The notes below the pieces were generated by a model. It searched no databases. It was not told the DNA's origin and worked only from the letters and a program-made list of their open reading frames with translations. Source: an uncultured Eubacteriales bacterium (GTDB taxonomy: Bacteria > Bacillota > Clostridia > Oscillospirales > Ruminococcaceae). Taken from it: a stretch of 64,000 bases of DNA. The stretch spans positions 1 to 64,000 of the forward strand of contig OMXI01000005.1 in the NCBI GenBank assembly GCA_900314975.1. Direction: 5' to 3'. Numbering within the stretch: position 1 is the first letter of the stretch; every line of letters begins with the position of its first letter. This document shows positions 25,705 through 34,000 of this stretch, in pieces. Both the position numbers and the translations under genes were made by a program.

Positions 25705-26970
25705 ATGGGAGAAGGAAATAAGATACTAAGGCTCACGGGCGTTCTGCTCGTTCTCGCAGGTATCATCACACTTATCATTGCGTTTAATGCTTATTCAAAC
25801 GCAGGAAAGACAAAGGATTCCATCAAGAAGATACAGCAGATGTCAAGTGCATCTCAGTCACAGTCGGGTTATTCAACATCGACGACCAAAAGCTCATATG
25901 AGCCTATCAATGAATGGGTGGACAAGGCAAAGACCTATTCTATGATGATGATAGCCGTGTCGATACTGCAGATAATCTTCGGTATCCTCGGTTTTATAAT
26001 GGGCGGCAAGAGCGACAACGCGATGCTGTTCGTCGGGCTTGGCGGACTATTGCTGGTCGGAGCCGCGGCATTGGTGATATACCCGCTTGCAGTCAACGAA
26101 AAGGACTACGATGTGGCGCAGACGCTTATGGAATTTGTATTGAGTATGCTGCCAAGCTCGCAGAAGGGTGATATTACCTTCAAGCTCATTTCCCTCAGCC
26201 CGTTCAAGCACGTTATCACATACACCAGCGTCGGACTTGGCGCTATGTTTACATGGGGCGGCGCAATGTGCAAGGGTCTTGCACCGACAGCAAGCGCTGT
26301 TCGCGCAAGCAGGAATCCATCACTTGCAATGACAGGTATGGGCCCCGGAGACGACTTCTTTGAGCAGTTCAATAAGCCTCCTGTACCACAGGGTCAGCCG
26401 CCAAGACCGCAGGGCGCACCAATGGGTGCTCCGCAGGGACAGCCAAGACCACAGGGCGCACCACAGGGACAGCCAAGACCGCAGGGACAGCCAAGACCGC
26501 AAGGCGCACCACAGGGACAGCCAAGACCACAGGGCGCACCGCAGGGACAGCCAAGACCACAAGGCGCACCGCAGGGACAGCCAAGACCGCAAGGCGCACC
26601 ACAGGGACAGCCGAGACCACAGGGCGCACCACAGGGACAGCCGAGACCACAGGGCGTACCACAGGGACAGCCGAGACCACAGGGCGTACCACAGGGACAG
26701 CCGAGACCGCAGGGCGCACCGCAGGGACAGCCGAGACCGCAGGGCGCACCACAGGGTCAGCCGAGACCGCAGGGTCAGCCAATGCAGGCTCAGCCAAGAC
26801 CTGCGCCTAATGTAAGACCTGCACCGAATGTAATGCCTGCACCCGGCGTAAAACCTGCTGCACCTGCCGCAGATGAGGGACCAACCTCCTCAGGTACTAT
26901 GGACGAGGTAGTACTGCCAAGCGCAGAGGATCTGGAGAGAATACTCAGCGGAATGAGCGGACAGAAATAA
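25705..26970 (+). CDS. Membrane protein with a long Pro/Gln/Gly repeat tail
   Basis: This protein of about 421 residues starts at 25705 after ATGGAGGAC; an in-frame ATG at 25609 overlaps the -35 box and is rejected. The first half has about four membrane segments (LRLTGVLLVLAGIITLIIAF, MMMIAVSILQIIFGILGFIM, LLLVGAAALVIYPLAV, and a weak one near SVGLGAMFTWGG). A cytoplasmic or surface tail then carries about twelve copies of QPRPQG-type units, followed by RPAPNV repeats and an acidic end (DEVVLPSAEDLERILSGMSG). The tail would be unfolded and could bind SH3-like or cytoskeletal partners. No known family is recognised. Confidence 0.65.
   Translation: MGEGNKILRLTGVLLVLAGIITLIIAFNAYSNAGKTKDSIKKIQQMSSASQSQSGYSTSTTKSSYEPINEWVDKAKTYSMMMIAVSILQIIFGILGFIMGGKSDNAMLFVGLGGLLLVGAAALVIYPLAVNEKDYDVAQTLMEFVLSMLPSSQKGDITFKLISLSPFKHVITYTSVGLGAMFTWGGAMCKGLAPTASAVRASRNPSLAMTGMGPGDDFFEQFNKPPVPQGQPPRPQGAPMGAPQGQPRPQGAPQGQPRPQGQPRPQGAPQGQPRPQGAPQGQPRPQGAPQGQPRPQGAPQGQPRPQGAPQGQPRPQGVPQGQPRPQGVPQGQPRPQGAPQGQPRPQGAPQGQPRPQGQPMQAQPRPAPNVRPAPNVMPAPGVKPAAPAADEGPTSSGTMDEVVLPSAEDLERILSGMSGQK
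26430..26780 (+). repeat. Tandem 30-base coding repeat
   Basis: About twelve near-identical units encode (A/V)PQGQPRPQG, with one 18-base short unit. Variation is mostly at third positions, plus a GCA/GTA (Ala/Val) change in two neighbouring units. The repeat is expected to vary in copy number by slippage. Confidence 0.85.
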
Positions 26971-27007
26971 CCACGACCTATGCCTTATTGAACACTAACA
27001 AACAAAA

Positions 27008-27043
27008 ATTCCCGAACCGTGAAAAGTTCGGGAATTATTTTTT
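27008..27043. terminator. Bidirectional terminator between convergent genes
   Basis: AATTCCCGAAC and GTTCGGGAATT arms flank CGTGAAAA, with A-rich sequence on the left and T-rich on the right. It ends the repeat protein gene and trkH. Confidence 0.85.
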
Positions 27044-27044
27044 A

Positions 27045-28511
27045 TCAGTACAGTTTCTTTATCCACATAGACGGTGCAAACATCATCAGTACGGGTATAC
27101 ATTCAAGTCTGCCCAGCAGCATATCAAGGCTCAAAGTGTACTTTGAAAGGTCGGATAGCTGCGAGAAATTGCACATAGGTCCTACTTTGTTAAGACCTGG
27201 TCCGATGTTGTTGAAACAGGTCGTTACAGATGTGAACGACGTTGTGAAATCCAGATTGTTCAGCGAGATTATCAGCAGCGATACAAAGAATATCAGAATG
27301 TAGATTATAAGATAGCCGCTTACGCCGTGTACTGTTTCAAGATTGAGCGATTTATCGTCTGACTTGACTACGTTTACAGATTTGGGATGCAGCAGCTTGC
27401 GCAGGTTTCGCTTTGCCGTGCGCACAAGTATCAGCACTCTTGAGACCTTGAAACCGCCGCCTGTAGAGCCTGCACACGCGCCTATGAACATCAGCAGCAC
27501 GAGTATAACCTTTGAAAATTCAGGCCACTGGTCGAAATCCGCCGTGGCAAAGCCTGTTGAGGTCATTATCGAGCCGACCTGGAATGAGGAGTATCTGAAC
27601 GCCTTTGAGAAACTGCCGTAAACGCCGTACGCCATTGTATTTGCGCAGATAAGACCGATAGAAACGATTATCGTTCCCAGGTACAGCTTAAGCTCGGAGT
27701 TCTTGAAAATGTCCGAAAAACGCTTGATAACGATAAAATAGTACATATTGAAGTTTATGCCGAACATTATCATAAACACCGTGACAACGCCTTCAATATA
27801 TGCCGAGTTGTAAAAGCCGAGCCCTGCGTTCTTGATGCCGAAACCGCCCGTGCCTGCCGTACCGAAAGCTGTGCAGACGCTGTCGTAAAGCGGCATTCCG
27901 CCGAACACGAGGAAGATTATCATAATAAGTGTAAGCACCGCGTAGATAACATAAAGTATCAGCGCAGAGGATTTGCCCTTTGGCACCAGCTTTTCGACTG
28001 TAGGTCCCGGGCATTCCGCACGCATAAGCTGCAGGCTTGAGGATTTCTTGTCAGACGGCAGAATAGCCACCGTCAGCACCAGAACGCCCATACCGCCTAC
28101 CCAGTGGGTAAAGCATCTCCAGAACTGCATGCCCTTTGTAAGAGCTTCCATATCCGTGAGTATCGACGAGCCTGTAGTGGTAAAGCCCGAAATGCTCTCG
28201 AAAAATGCGTTGCAGAAATTAGGTATCTCACCGCTGACATAAAACGGCAGAGCGCCGAACAGCGATATGACTATCCACGCGGAGACTGCTATCGCAACGC
28301 CGTCACGGAAGTTCATATTGTCGGTATCCTTTATCTTGGTGAGCAGTATTATCGGCACCTGAAGTGCAGCCACGCAGGCGGCAACTATCAGAAACACCTG
28401 CAATGTCTTTGTTTCACCGTAGTACAAGGCTACCGCAGCAGGTAAAAGCATCAGCCCCGCTTCAATAAGCGCTATCTGCGCCAGCGAGTGCAGCACTATC
28501 TTCTTGTTCAA
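27045..28511 (-). CDS. trkH: Trk/Ktr potassium channel subunit
   Basis: This 488-residue TrkH/KtrB-family protein is the membrane pore for potassium uptake. Four pore-loop filters are seen in order: GFTTTGSS near residue 110, [10 protein letters not shown] near 215, MTSTGFAT near 315 and CFNNIGPG near 435, each with the filter Gly. About ten hydrophobic membrane segments surround them. It lies 12 bases after the TrkA-type gating subunit gene in the same leftward operon, so the pair makes a complete transporter. Coupling ion (H+ or Na+) cannot be told from sequence. Confidence 0.93.
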   Translation of the reverse strand: MNKKIVLHSLAQIALIEAGLMLLPAAVALYYGETKTLQVFLIVAACVAALQVPIILLTKIKDTDNMNFRDGVAIAVSAWIVISLFGALPFYVSGEIPNFCNAFFESISGFTTTGSSILTDMEALTKGMQFWRCFTHWVGGMGVLVLTVAILPSDKKSSSLQLMRAECPGPTVEKLVPKGKSSALILYVIYAVLTLIMIIFLVFGGMPLYDSVCTAFGTAGTGGFGIKNAGLGFYNSAYIEGVVTVFMIMFGINFNMYYFIVIKRFSDIFKNSELKLYLGTIIVSIGLICANTMAYGVYGSFSKAFRYSSFQVGSIMTSTGFATADFDQWPEFSKVILVLLMFIGACAGSTGGGFKVSRVLILVRTAKRNLRKLLHPKSVNVVKSDDKSLNLETVHGVSGYLIIYILIFFVSLLIISLNNLDFTTSFTSVTTCFNNIGPGLNKVGPMCNFSQLSDLSKYTLSLDMLLGRLECIPVLMMFAPSMWIKKLY

Positions 28512-28523
28512 AAGAATTATCTC

Positions 28524-29885
28524 CTATTCCAATATATCTCGCAGCTCTGAAAAACGCTGGTCTTTGGTTACGATTATGACCGAGTCATCAAGCTCTACGG
28601 TATCGCTACCGTTTGGTATGATAACCTGGCGCTTTCTGATTATCGCACAAATAAGTATGTTCTTTTTTATCCTGACATCCTTCAGAGGAATGCCCGTGAG
28701 ATGCGGAATATTCTCCTTGATGTTGAACTCTATCGCCTCGACCTTATTGCCTACGATGTGGTAAAGCGATTCGATACGGCTTTCAGACGATGCGTTTTCA
28801 AGCGAGCGCACATAGCTCAGGATCGTTCCCGTAGTCAGCAGCTTTGGCATAACTATCGTGTCAAGCCCGAGCATTCTCGCCATATCAACATATGAATCTC
28901 TGTTTATTTTTGTTATCGTTTTAGCGCCCGAATTGTTCTTTGCGTAAAGCGACATGATGATGTTTTCTTCGTCAAGTCCCGAAAGTGCAACGAAAGCGTC
29001 GACTTCCTTTATGCCCTCGTCAAGCAGCAGCTCCTGGTCGGTGCCGTCGCCGTGGATTATTGTAGCCTTGGGTACCTCGTCACAGAGCTCGGTACAGCGG
29101 GTGTAGTCTTTTTCTATCACCTTTACGCGCATACCCATTGAGGAAAGCATCTTTGCAAGATAGTAGCCTATCTTTCCGCCGCCGACTATCATTACTGATT
29201 TTATCTTGTTCTTGACAAGTCCGTTCTCACGGAAGAAACGCTCGATATCCGAGTGTGAAGCAGCTATGTTTATCCTGTCGCCCGCGTGCAGTACAAAATC
29301 ACCCGAAGGGATAAACGTTCCGCTTTCGCGCTGAACGGCGCAGATAAGAAATTTCAGGCGCAGCCTTTTATATATCTCCGCAAGGGTCAGCCCGATAAGC
29401 GGGGAGTCATCGGCGATTTTAAGCTCGACCATTTCGACTTTTCCCTTGCCGAACATCTCGACCTTTGCAGCCGTAGGGAATACAAGCCCGTTGGCAATTT
29501 CACGCGCGGTGGTAAGCTCGGGGTTGATTATAAGCGCAAGTCCGAGGTTGTTTTTGATTATATCTATCTGGTCGTAATATTCGGGGTTTCTCACGCGGCA
29601 AATCGTTCTTTTAGCGCCGAGCTGTCTGCCAAGCATACAGCAGACCATATTGAGCTCGTCGTGTGCGGTAGTTGCAATAAGAAGGTCTGCGCCCTTGATG
29701 CCCGCCTGGACCTGTATATCAGCTGTAGCGCCGTTGCCCTCTATACACATTATATCCTGCGAGTTGAGCAGCTTTTTGACAGCCTCCGAGTTGCTGTCGA
29801 CAGCGATAACGCTGTGACCTTCCTCAACGAGCTGCTGAGAAAGCGTACTGCCTATTTTACCCGCACCTATCACTACAAATTTCAT
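28524..29885 (-). CDS. trkA: Trk system regulatory NAD(H)-binding subunit
   Basis: This 453-residue protein contains two RCK units, each an NAD-binding Rossmann domain plus a TrkA-C domain. The nucleotide-binding loops are VIGAGKIGSTLSQQL at residue 4 and IVGGGKIGYYLAKML near 230, each followed about 20 residues later by the acidic ribose-binding residue (AVDS, VIEKD). TrkA-C domains follow at about 140-220 and 370-450. It gates the adjacent TrkH pore in response to nucleotides. It is the promoter-proximal gene of the pair. Confidence 0.94.
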   Translation of the reverse strand: MKFVVIGAGKIGSTLSQQLVEEGHSVIAVDSNSEAVKKLLNSQDIMCIEGNGATADIQVQAGIKGADLLIATTAHDELNMVCCMLGRQLGAKRTICRVRNPEYYDQIDIIKNNLGLALIINPELTTAREIANGLVFPTAAKVEMFGKGKVEMVELKIADDSPLIGLTLAEIYKRLRLKFLICAVQRESGTFIPSGDFVLHAGDRINIAASHSDIERFFRENGLVKNKIKSVMIVGGGKIGYYLAKMLSSMGMRVKVIEKDYTRCTELCDEVPKATIIHGDGTDQELLLDEGIKEVDAFVALSGLDEENIIMSLYAKNNSGAKTITKINRDSYVDMARMLGLDTIVMPKLLTTGTILSYVRSLENASSESRIESLYHIVGNKVEAIEFNIKENIPHLTGIPLKDVRIKKNILICAIIRKRQVIIPNGSDTVELDDSVIIVTKDQRFSELRDILE

Positions 29886-29947
29886 ATTCGTGATATGCTT
29901 GCAGATACAAGCATTTCCTCCTTTTTTGTTTTAAGTAAACACACTAA

Positions 29948-29976
29948 ATTATACACCCGTACAGCTGCATTGTCAA
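29948..29976 (-). promoter_or_regulatory. Promoter of trkA-trkH
   Basis: Minus-strand TTGACA (29976-29971) and TATAAT (29953-29948) are spaced 17 bases, matching consensus. Confidence 0.8.
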
Positions 29977-30038
29977 TATTGAACAGTTGACAAAGAAACC
30001 TCACCAAAAGGGTCAATTTTTGTGATTTAGACAGAAAA

Positions 30039-30078
30039 AAAGCCCGACAAGCACTTTAAAGATACTTATCGGGCTGTG
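30039..30078 (-). terminator. Terminator of rnz
   Basis: AGCCCGA and TCGGGCT arms, extended by AAG-type pairing around CACTTTAAAGATA, are followed on the minus strand by TTTTTTTC. Confidence 0.75.
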
Positions 30079-30081
30079 ATG

Positions 30082-30984
30082 TCAGCCTAATGTCTTTTTC
30101 TGACCGTCCTTGCTGATGACGGTGTTTTTAAACTGCGCCTTTACCTGCTTTTCATACATCTTCGGGTCGGGCAGGGCAGGGCTGTAATGCGTCAGCCAAA
30201 GCTCCTTTGAGCCTGAACGGGTCGCTATATCTGCACTCTGCGAAAAGACCATATGTCCCTTTTCGCGCACCTTGTCTATCATATCGTCGCTGCCGTACAT
30301 ACCCTCGCACACCAAAAGGTCGGAACCCTTTGCAAACTCTGCCATATCGTCAAAAGCGACGGTATCGGTCATATATGTTATCTTGATTGGCGCTCTTGCG
30401 GCGTCTGTGACCATATCGGTAGTTATCTCCCTGCCGTTAACGATAACGCTCTCGCCGCTGTGCAGCTGTCTCCAGTAGCGCACGTCAACTCCGAGGTCCT
30501 CGGCTTTCTGTGGGTTGAACACGGGTTTTCTGTCCAGTCTGAACGAATAACCAAGGCAGGGGATACCGTGGCGCAGAGGCAGCGTTGAAACGGTCATATC
30601 GTTCCATTGCAGCTGGCTTGTGCGCTTGCTGTCAAGCTCGACTATATCAATGCCGTACGGCAAAAGCGGGCATATGCAGCAGATGTTTTTTATTATCCTT
30701 GCCAGACCGTTGCAGCCGTAGATGGTGAGCATACCTGTCTTACCTGTGTTGCCTATCGACAAAAGCAGACCTGCAAGCCCTGAAATATGGTCGGCGTGAA
30801 AGTGGGTGATGAAAATAGCGTCGAGCTTGCTCAGCTTGCAGCCGTACTTTGTGACAGCTATCTGTGTGCCCTCGCCGCAGTCGACAAGAGCAGCTCTGCC
30901 GTTATATTCTATCCAAAAGGTAGTAAGCCACCTGCTCGGCAGCGGCATCATACCGCCTGTACCTGCAAGGCATACGTCTATCAT
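30082..30984 (-). CDS. rnz: Ribonuclease Z
   Basis: This 300-residue metallo-beta-lactamase-fold nuclease trims the 3' trailer of tRNA precursors. That activity matters here because the nearby tRNA-Ala lacks an encoded CCA. The zinc motif is ITHFHADHISGL near residue 60, preceded by ALVDCGEGTQIA. Later metal ligands are in LPLRHGIPCLGYSF, TYMTDTV and LTHYSPAL near the C-terminus. The length and motif order match the RNase Z type rather than other MBL enzymes. It has its own promoter and terminator. Confidence 0.9.
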   Translation of the reverse strand: MIDVCLAGTGGMMPLPSRWLTTFWIEYNGRAALVDCGEGTQIAVTKYGCKLSKLDAIFITHFHADHISGLAGLLLSIGNTGKTGMLTIYGCNGLARIIKNICCICPLLPYGIDIVELDSKRTSQLQWNDMTVSTLPLRHGIPCLGYSFRLDRKPVFNPQKAEDLGVDVRYWRQLHSGESVIVNGREITTDMVTDAARAPIKITYMTDTVAFDDMAEFAKGSDLLVCEGMYGSDDMIDKVREKGHMVFSQSADIATRSGSKELWLTHYSPALPDPKMYEKQVKAQFKNTVISKDGQKKTLG

Positions 30985-31029
30985 AATCTCACCCTCATTT
31001 CAATGCAAAGAATACAAATTATATGTAAT

Positions 31030-31058
31030 ATTATGAAACAAACTATGCGGTTTGTCAA
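31030..31058 (-). promoter_or_regulatory. Promoter of rnz
   Basis: Minus-strand TTGACA (31058-31053) and CATAAT (31035-31030) are spaced 17 bases. Confidence 0.65.
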
Positions 31059-31100
31059 TGCACAAAATGTTAATATGCAAAAAACAAATCGGTATTGCAA

Positions 31101-31907
31101 TTATTTGAGACTGCGTATGTAGTGGAAAAGGTACTGCTGCGCTATGCCCTCAAGCCCTTTGGTGCAGCTTGGCAAGCCGTTTGGATACCACTGTGACATA
31201 ACGCGCTTTACCCACACATCTTTCGGAAAAGCGTCCACGCGGTAGAAGCCGAACAGCAGCGCACAGTCCGCGACCTTCGGCCCCACGCCTTTTATGGTCA
31301 TAAGTGTGTTCCTTGCCTCGTCAAGCGGCAGAGTGCGCACGGCATCGAGGTCTATCTCGCCGCCGAGGACCTTTGAGACCGCGTCTACAAGGTACTTTGC
31401 GCGAAACCCCGACCGCAGATAGCCAAGGCTGTCGATAGTTTCATCCCGCATCATCTCGGCAGACGGGTAGCCGCCGTAATGCTCGCACAAGCGCCCGATA
31501 ATGCCCTTGATACGCGGTATATTGTTGTTCTGGCTGATGATGAACGAGGAGAGCGACTCCCAGCTGTCCTGCCGCAGTATGCGTATGCCGCCTGCATAGC
31601 CGCACGCCTTTGCAAGCGTTTCGTCTTCGCTGAAACGGCGCTTTATCTCGCCGTAGTCGGTGTCAAGGTCGAAATAGTCTTTCCAAACGCCGAGGAACTC
31701 GCTTTCGCTGACACCGTGCAGCCTGAAAAGGTCGGTGCCGTTTTCGCAGCTTATGGTGAGCTGCTTGTTGAGAAAAGCGCCGTGATAGGCGTTATCCGCA
31801 GTTTTCTCCCAGCGAAACGCCTGACCGCAGTCGAGGGTATCGTCAAGCGCAAAGTCGCTTTGGTGCAGCAAAATATCATTACCGTCAATTTTATAGTCAA
31901 TAGCCAT
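31101..31907 (-). CDS. ogg: 8-oxoguanine DNA glycosylase (Ogg-like)
   Basis: This 268-residue base-excision enzyme removes oxidised guanine and has associated lyase activity. It has the N-terminal OGG-type beta domain (residues 1-110, with DCGQAFRWEK). The HhH-GPD domain carries the catalytic Lys in GFRAKYLVDAV near residue 170, the hairpin TIKGVGPKVADCALLFGF, and the catalytic Asp in DAFPKDVWVKRVM near 230. No iron-sulfur Cys cluster is present. It follows the small upstream gene after 3 bases, so the two are probably co-transcribed. Confidence 0.9.
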   Translation of the reverse strand: MAIDYKIDGNDILLHQSDFALDDTLDCGQAFRWEKTADNAYHGAFLNKQLTISCENGTDLFRLHGVSESEFLGVWKDYFDLDTDYGEIKRRFSEDETLAKACGYAGGIRILRQDSWESLSSFIISQNNNIPRIKGIIGRLCEHYGGYPSAEMMRDETIDSLGYLRSGFRAKYLVDAVSKVLGGEIDLDAVRTLPLDEARNTLMTIKGVGPKVADCALLFGFYRVDAFPKDVWVKRVMSQWYPNGLPSCTKGLEGIAQQYLFHYIRSLK

Positions 31908-31910
31908 TTT

Positions 31911-32261
31911 TCACACTCCGTACTGCCATTTTATGCACGCGGGTCTTGTCAGGGTGCCGCAGAATTCTCTGACGCACTGCAAAGCCTCGTCAATGCTTAT
32001 CACCGCGTCTGCGGGGGATTGCCATTGCTCACCGCCTGCGATAAAGACCTCGCTTTGCGTGCTTTCACTCTGCGACAGCCACATATCGCTTTCCTGCCTG
32101 CCAAAGTAGTTCACGCACGCTTTTTCGCCGCTTGTCAGAATTGTCAGGCAGGGGTACTTGCTTTCGCCGCTTATCCATATCTCGCGCGATGAGCGAACGG
32201 TGCTTTCTATCAAGTCAGGGTCGCTTGTGCTGAACGCGGCGTTCTCGGTGCTTATCTGCAT
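31911..32261 (-). CDS. Small protein, possible Imm1-type immunity protein
   Basis: This protein of about 116 residues has a strand pattern (YPCLTILTSGEKACVNYFGRQ, then PADAVISIDEALQCVREFCGT and PACIKWQYGV) that resembles the Imm1 family of toxin-immunity proteins. No toxin gene is adjacent, so the assignment is tentative. The ATG at 32261 is favoured by GGAG nine bases upstream; the GTG at 32267 is too close to it. It lies 3 bases before ogg in the same operon. Confidence 0.5.
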   Translation of the reverse strand: MQISTENAAFSTSDPDLIESTVRSSREIWISGESKYPCLTILTSGEKACVNYFGRQESDMWLSQSESTQSEVFIAGGEQWQSPADAVISIDEALQCVREFCGTLTRPACIKWQYGV

Positions 32262-32370
32262 TTTCACGTTCTCCTTAATTTACACAATGGTACTTGAAAA
32301 ATCTCTTAAAATACATTATATTATAATCAAGCCGATTTTTCAAGAGCTTTTGAACGAAAGGACAGGTTTT

Positions 32371-33051
32371 ATGAGAGAAAGTATCCTTACCATACCCGTT
32401 ACCGAAATATTTGAGCCAAAATGCGGCTGCCCGATATGCACCCTGCGCGACACGCTTGAAAGCCGCACGGTCGATTACATAATGGGCGCGGCGATGATGG
32501 AGCCTGATGTGCGCATAGAGACAAACAAGCTGGGCTTTTGCCATGTGCATTTTGAGCAGATGCGCGCGTGCAAGAACAGGTTATCGCTGGCGCTGATGCT
32601 GCAAAGCCACTTGCAGCACTTGCAGAGCGAGCTGTCGAAAAAGAGCCTTTTCCACGGCAGGAATGCCAAGCGCAAGACCGTTTCCGCAGTCAACGAGAGC
32701 TGCTTTGTATGCTCGAAGATCGAGTGGGGAATGAGCCGCATCATGCGCACCCTATTTGAGATGTACGAGCAGCAGGAGGATTTCCGCAAGCTTTTTGAGC
32801 AGCAGCAGATGCTTTGCCTGCCACACTATGAAATGCTTATCGAAATGATGGACGAGAGCCTTGACAAAAAGCTGCACAAGCGCTTTTCGCAAGCCTGCGC
32901 CGACCTTATGAACAAGTACCTGGGCGAGCTGGAAAAGGACGTTTCGCACTTTTGCAAGATGTACGACTATCGCAATACGGGCGCGAATGCAGACTGGGGC
33001 AACTCAAAGGACTCTGTTGAGCGTGCGATAAAGTTTTTGACCACAAGATAA
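32371..33051 (+). CDS. DUF6062-like protein with CxxC/CxxH motifs
   Basis: This protein of about 226 residues has two repeated metal-site halves. CGCPICTL near residue 15 pairs with FCHVHFEQM near 54, and SCFVCSKIE near 112 pairs with LCLPHYEML near 150. This doubled Cys-x-x-Cys plus Cys-x-x-His layout suggests two zinc sites, as in proteins annotated DUF6062, whose function is unknown. The rest is strongly helical. The ATG at 32371 has AAAGGACAGG upstream; a longer in-frame reading from 32158 overlaps the divergent gene and lacks a ribosome site. Confidence 0.7.
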   Translation: MRESILTIPVTEIFEPKCGCPICTLRDTLESRTVDYIMGAAMMEPDVRIETNKLGFCHVHFEQMRACKNRLSLALMLQSHLQHLQSELSKKSLFHGRNAKRKTVSAVNESCFVCSKIEWGMSRIMRTLFEMYEQQEDFRKLFEQQQMLCLPHYEMLIEMMDESLDKKLHKRFSQACADLMNKYLGELEKDVSHFCKMYDYRNTGANADWGNSKDSVERAIKFLTTR

Positions 33052-33564
33052 TTTTTCGTAGATTTTCGCTGCAAAGACTTCAGAATTTATATACAGGCAA
33101 TTTTGTATAAAAGTCCAACTTTTTGGACATAATTATTCCAGCGGGCAATATGTTATCGAGCTTACGGGTAAGTGTACAATTTTATGTACAGCACCGCTGA
33201 AATTGTAAATTTTTCGGCTAACAAATTCAGCCGTGGCTGAAAAGCCCATAACAAAAAGGGCTGGTTGTCAAGAGGAAATTTTTACAGCATCTCGTTCATA
33301 ATTCGGACACAAACGGCGGTGCATTTTTTGACATTTTAAGACAATTTCGGGCGAAAAAATCTCTTTTTTTCAACGCTCGACTGTTTTCAACAATGTGAAA
33401 AAGACTTTGTTATCATTGAATTTTCAAAGATTTCAACGTACTTTTCAACACAAATTTTGTTTGGCGTTGTTGAAAACCCCGTGTTTTCAACAGAAAAGTT
33501 GAAAAATGTTGAAAACTCCTTCGAGAAATTACATATAATGGATACAATATGTAAAATTTAGAAA
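33052..33564. other. Non-coding region with hairpins and clustered repeats
   Basis: About 510 bases hold no convincing gene. The first half has several small stems, for example AGTCCAA/TTGGACA at about 33112, GTACA pairs at 33175, TTCAGCC/GGCTGAA at 33227-33242 and AGCCC/GGGCT at 33243-33262, which might form a structured RNA. The second half (33366-33518) is a cluster of TTTTCAACA repeats in both orientations. Confidence 0.5.
33366..33518. repeat. Cluster of TTTTCAACA / TGTTGAAAA motifs
   Basis: At least eight copies of TTTTCAAC or its complement occur in about 150 bases (near 33367, 33384, 33431, 33442, 33469, 33484, 33497 and 33508), mostly extended to GTTTTCAACA. The density is far above chance. 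The motif differs from the DnaA box TTATCCACA at two positions. Confidence 0.65.
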
Positions 33565-33582
33565 ATGGAGAAATGTCAAATA

Positions 33583-33861
33583 ATGATTAAGGGAGTTAAT
33601 AAACAAATCATTGAGATTAAATGTCCAAATGATGAACACTTTGAAAAAATATTGTTGTTTGTGAACGCCGAAAAATGCCGCGCTTCAGACAGGGAACTTG
33701 ACGAAAAAGCGAAACGGTTAGCGAAACAATTTCTTATCCCGTCAAGCCGCAAGCGTGCGGTGAGCGTAAGGAATATCATCCGGGAAAACAAGATGACTGT
33801 CGGAGTCTGCGCGGCTGCCGTCGCGGGTGCTGCGGTGTATGCGGTTTCCGTTTTTGTATAG
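33583..33861 (+). CDS. Small hypothetical protein with a C-terminal hydrophobic segment
   Basis: This protein of about 92 residues is not recognised. The N-terminal half is alpha/beta (IEIKCPNDEHFEKILLFVNAEKCRAS), the middle is basic (RKRAVSVRNIIRENK), and residues 73-92 form one membrane-like helix (VGVCAAAVAGAAVYAVSVFV). The ATG at 33583 has GGAG 12 bases upstream; an in-frame ATG at 33565 overlaps that site. It follows the TTTTCAACA repeat cluster and ends before a terminator, so it is probably transcribed alone and may be controlled through those repeats. Confidence 0.55.
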   Translation: MIKGVNKQIIEIKCPNDEHFEKILLFVNAEKCRASDRELDEKAKRLAKQFLIPSSRKRAVSVRNIIRENKMTVGVCAAAVAGAAVYAVSVFV

Positions 33862-33918
33862 GGCGCTGTGGTTTGTTGAAATTTACTATTCATAGGTGTT
33901 ATATTTGTTAAAATCGTT

Positions 33919-33956
33919 AAAATTCTCGAAAGCTATTGGCTTTTGAGAATTTTTGT
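33919..33956 (+). terminator. Terminator before rlmB
   Basis: AATTCTCGAAAGC pairs with GCTTTTGAGAATT (one bulge or mismatch) and is followed by TTTTG. A TATAAT at 33959-33964 directly after it, with TTGGCT 17 bases upstream, is a candidate rlmB promoter. Confidence 0.65.
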
Positions 33957-34000
33957 GTTATAATGAATTGTTGAAATCAAAATATGGAAAGAGTAGGCTT

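Noticed and set aside
26430..26780. Regular 30-base repeats considered as a CRISPR array
   Set aside because: There are no unique spacers; the units are contiguous and encode an in-frame decapeptide.
32158..32370. N-terminal extension of the DUF6062-like protein
   Set aside because: It overlaps the divergent small gene and its ribosome site; the ATG at 32371 has its own AAAGGA.
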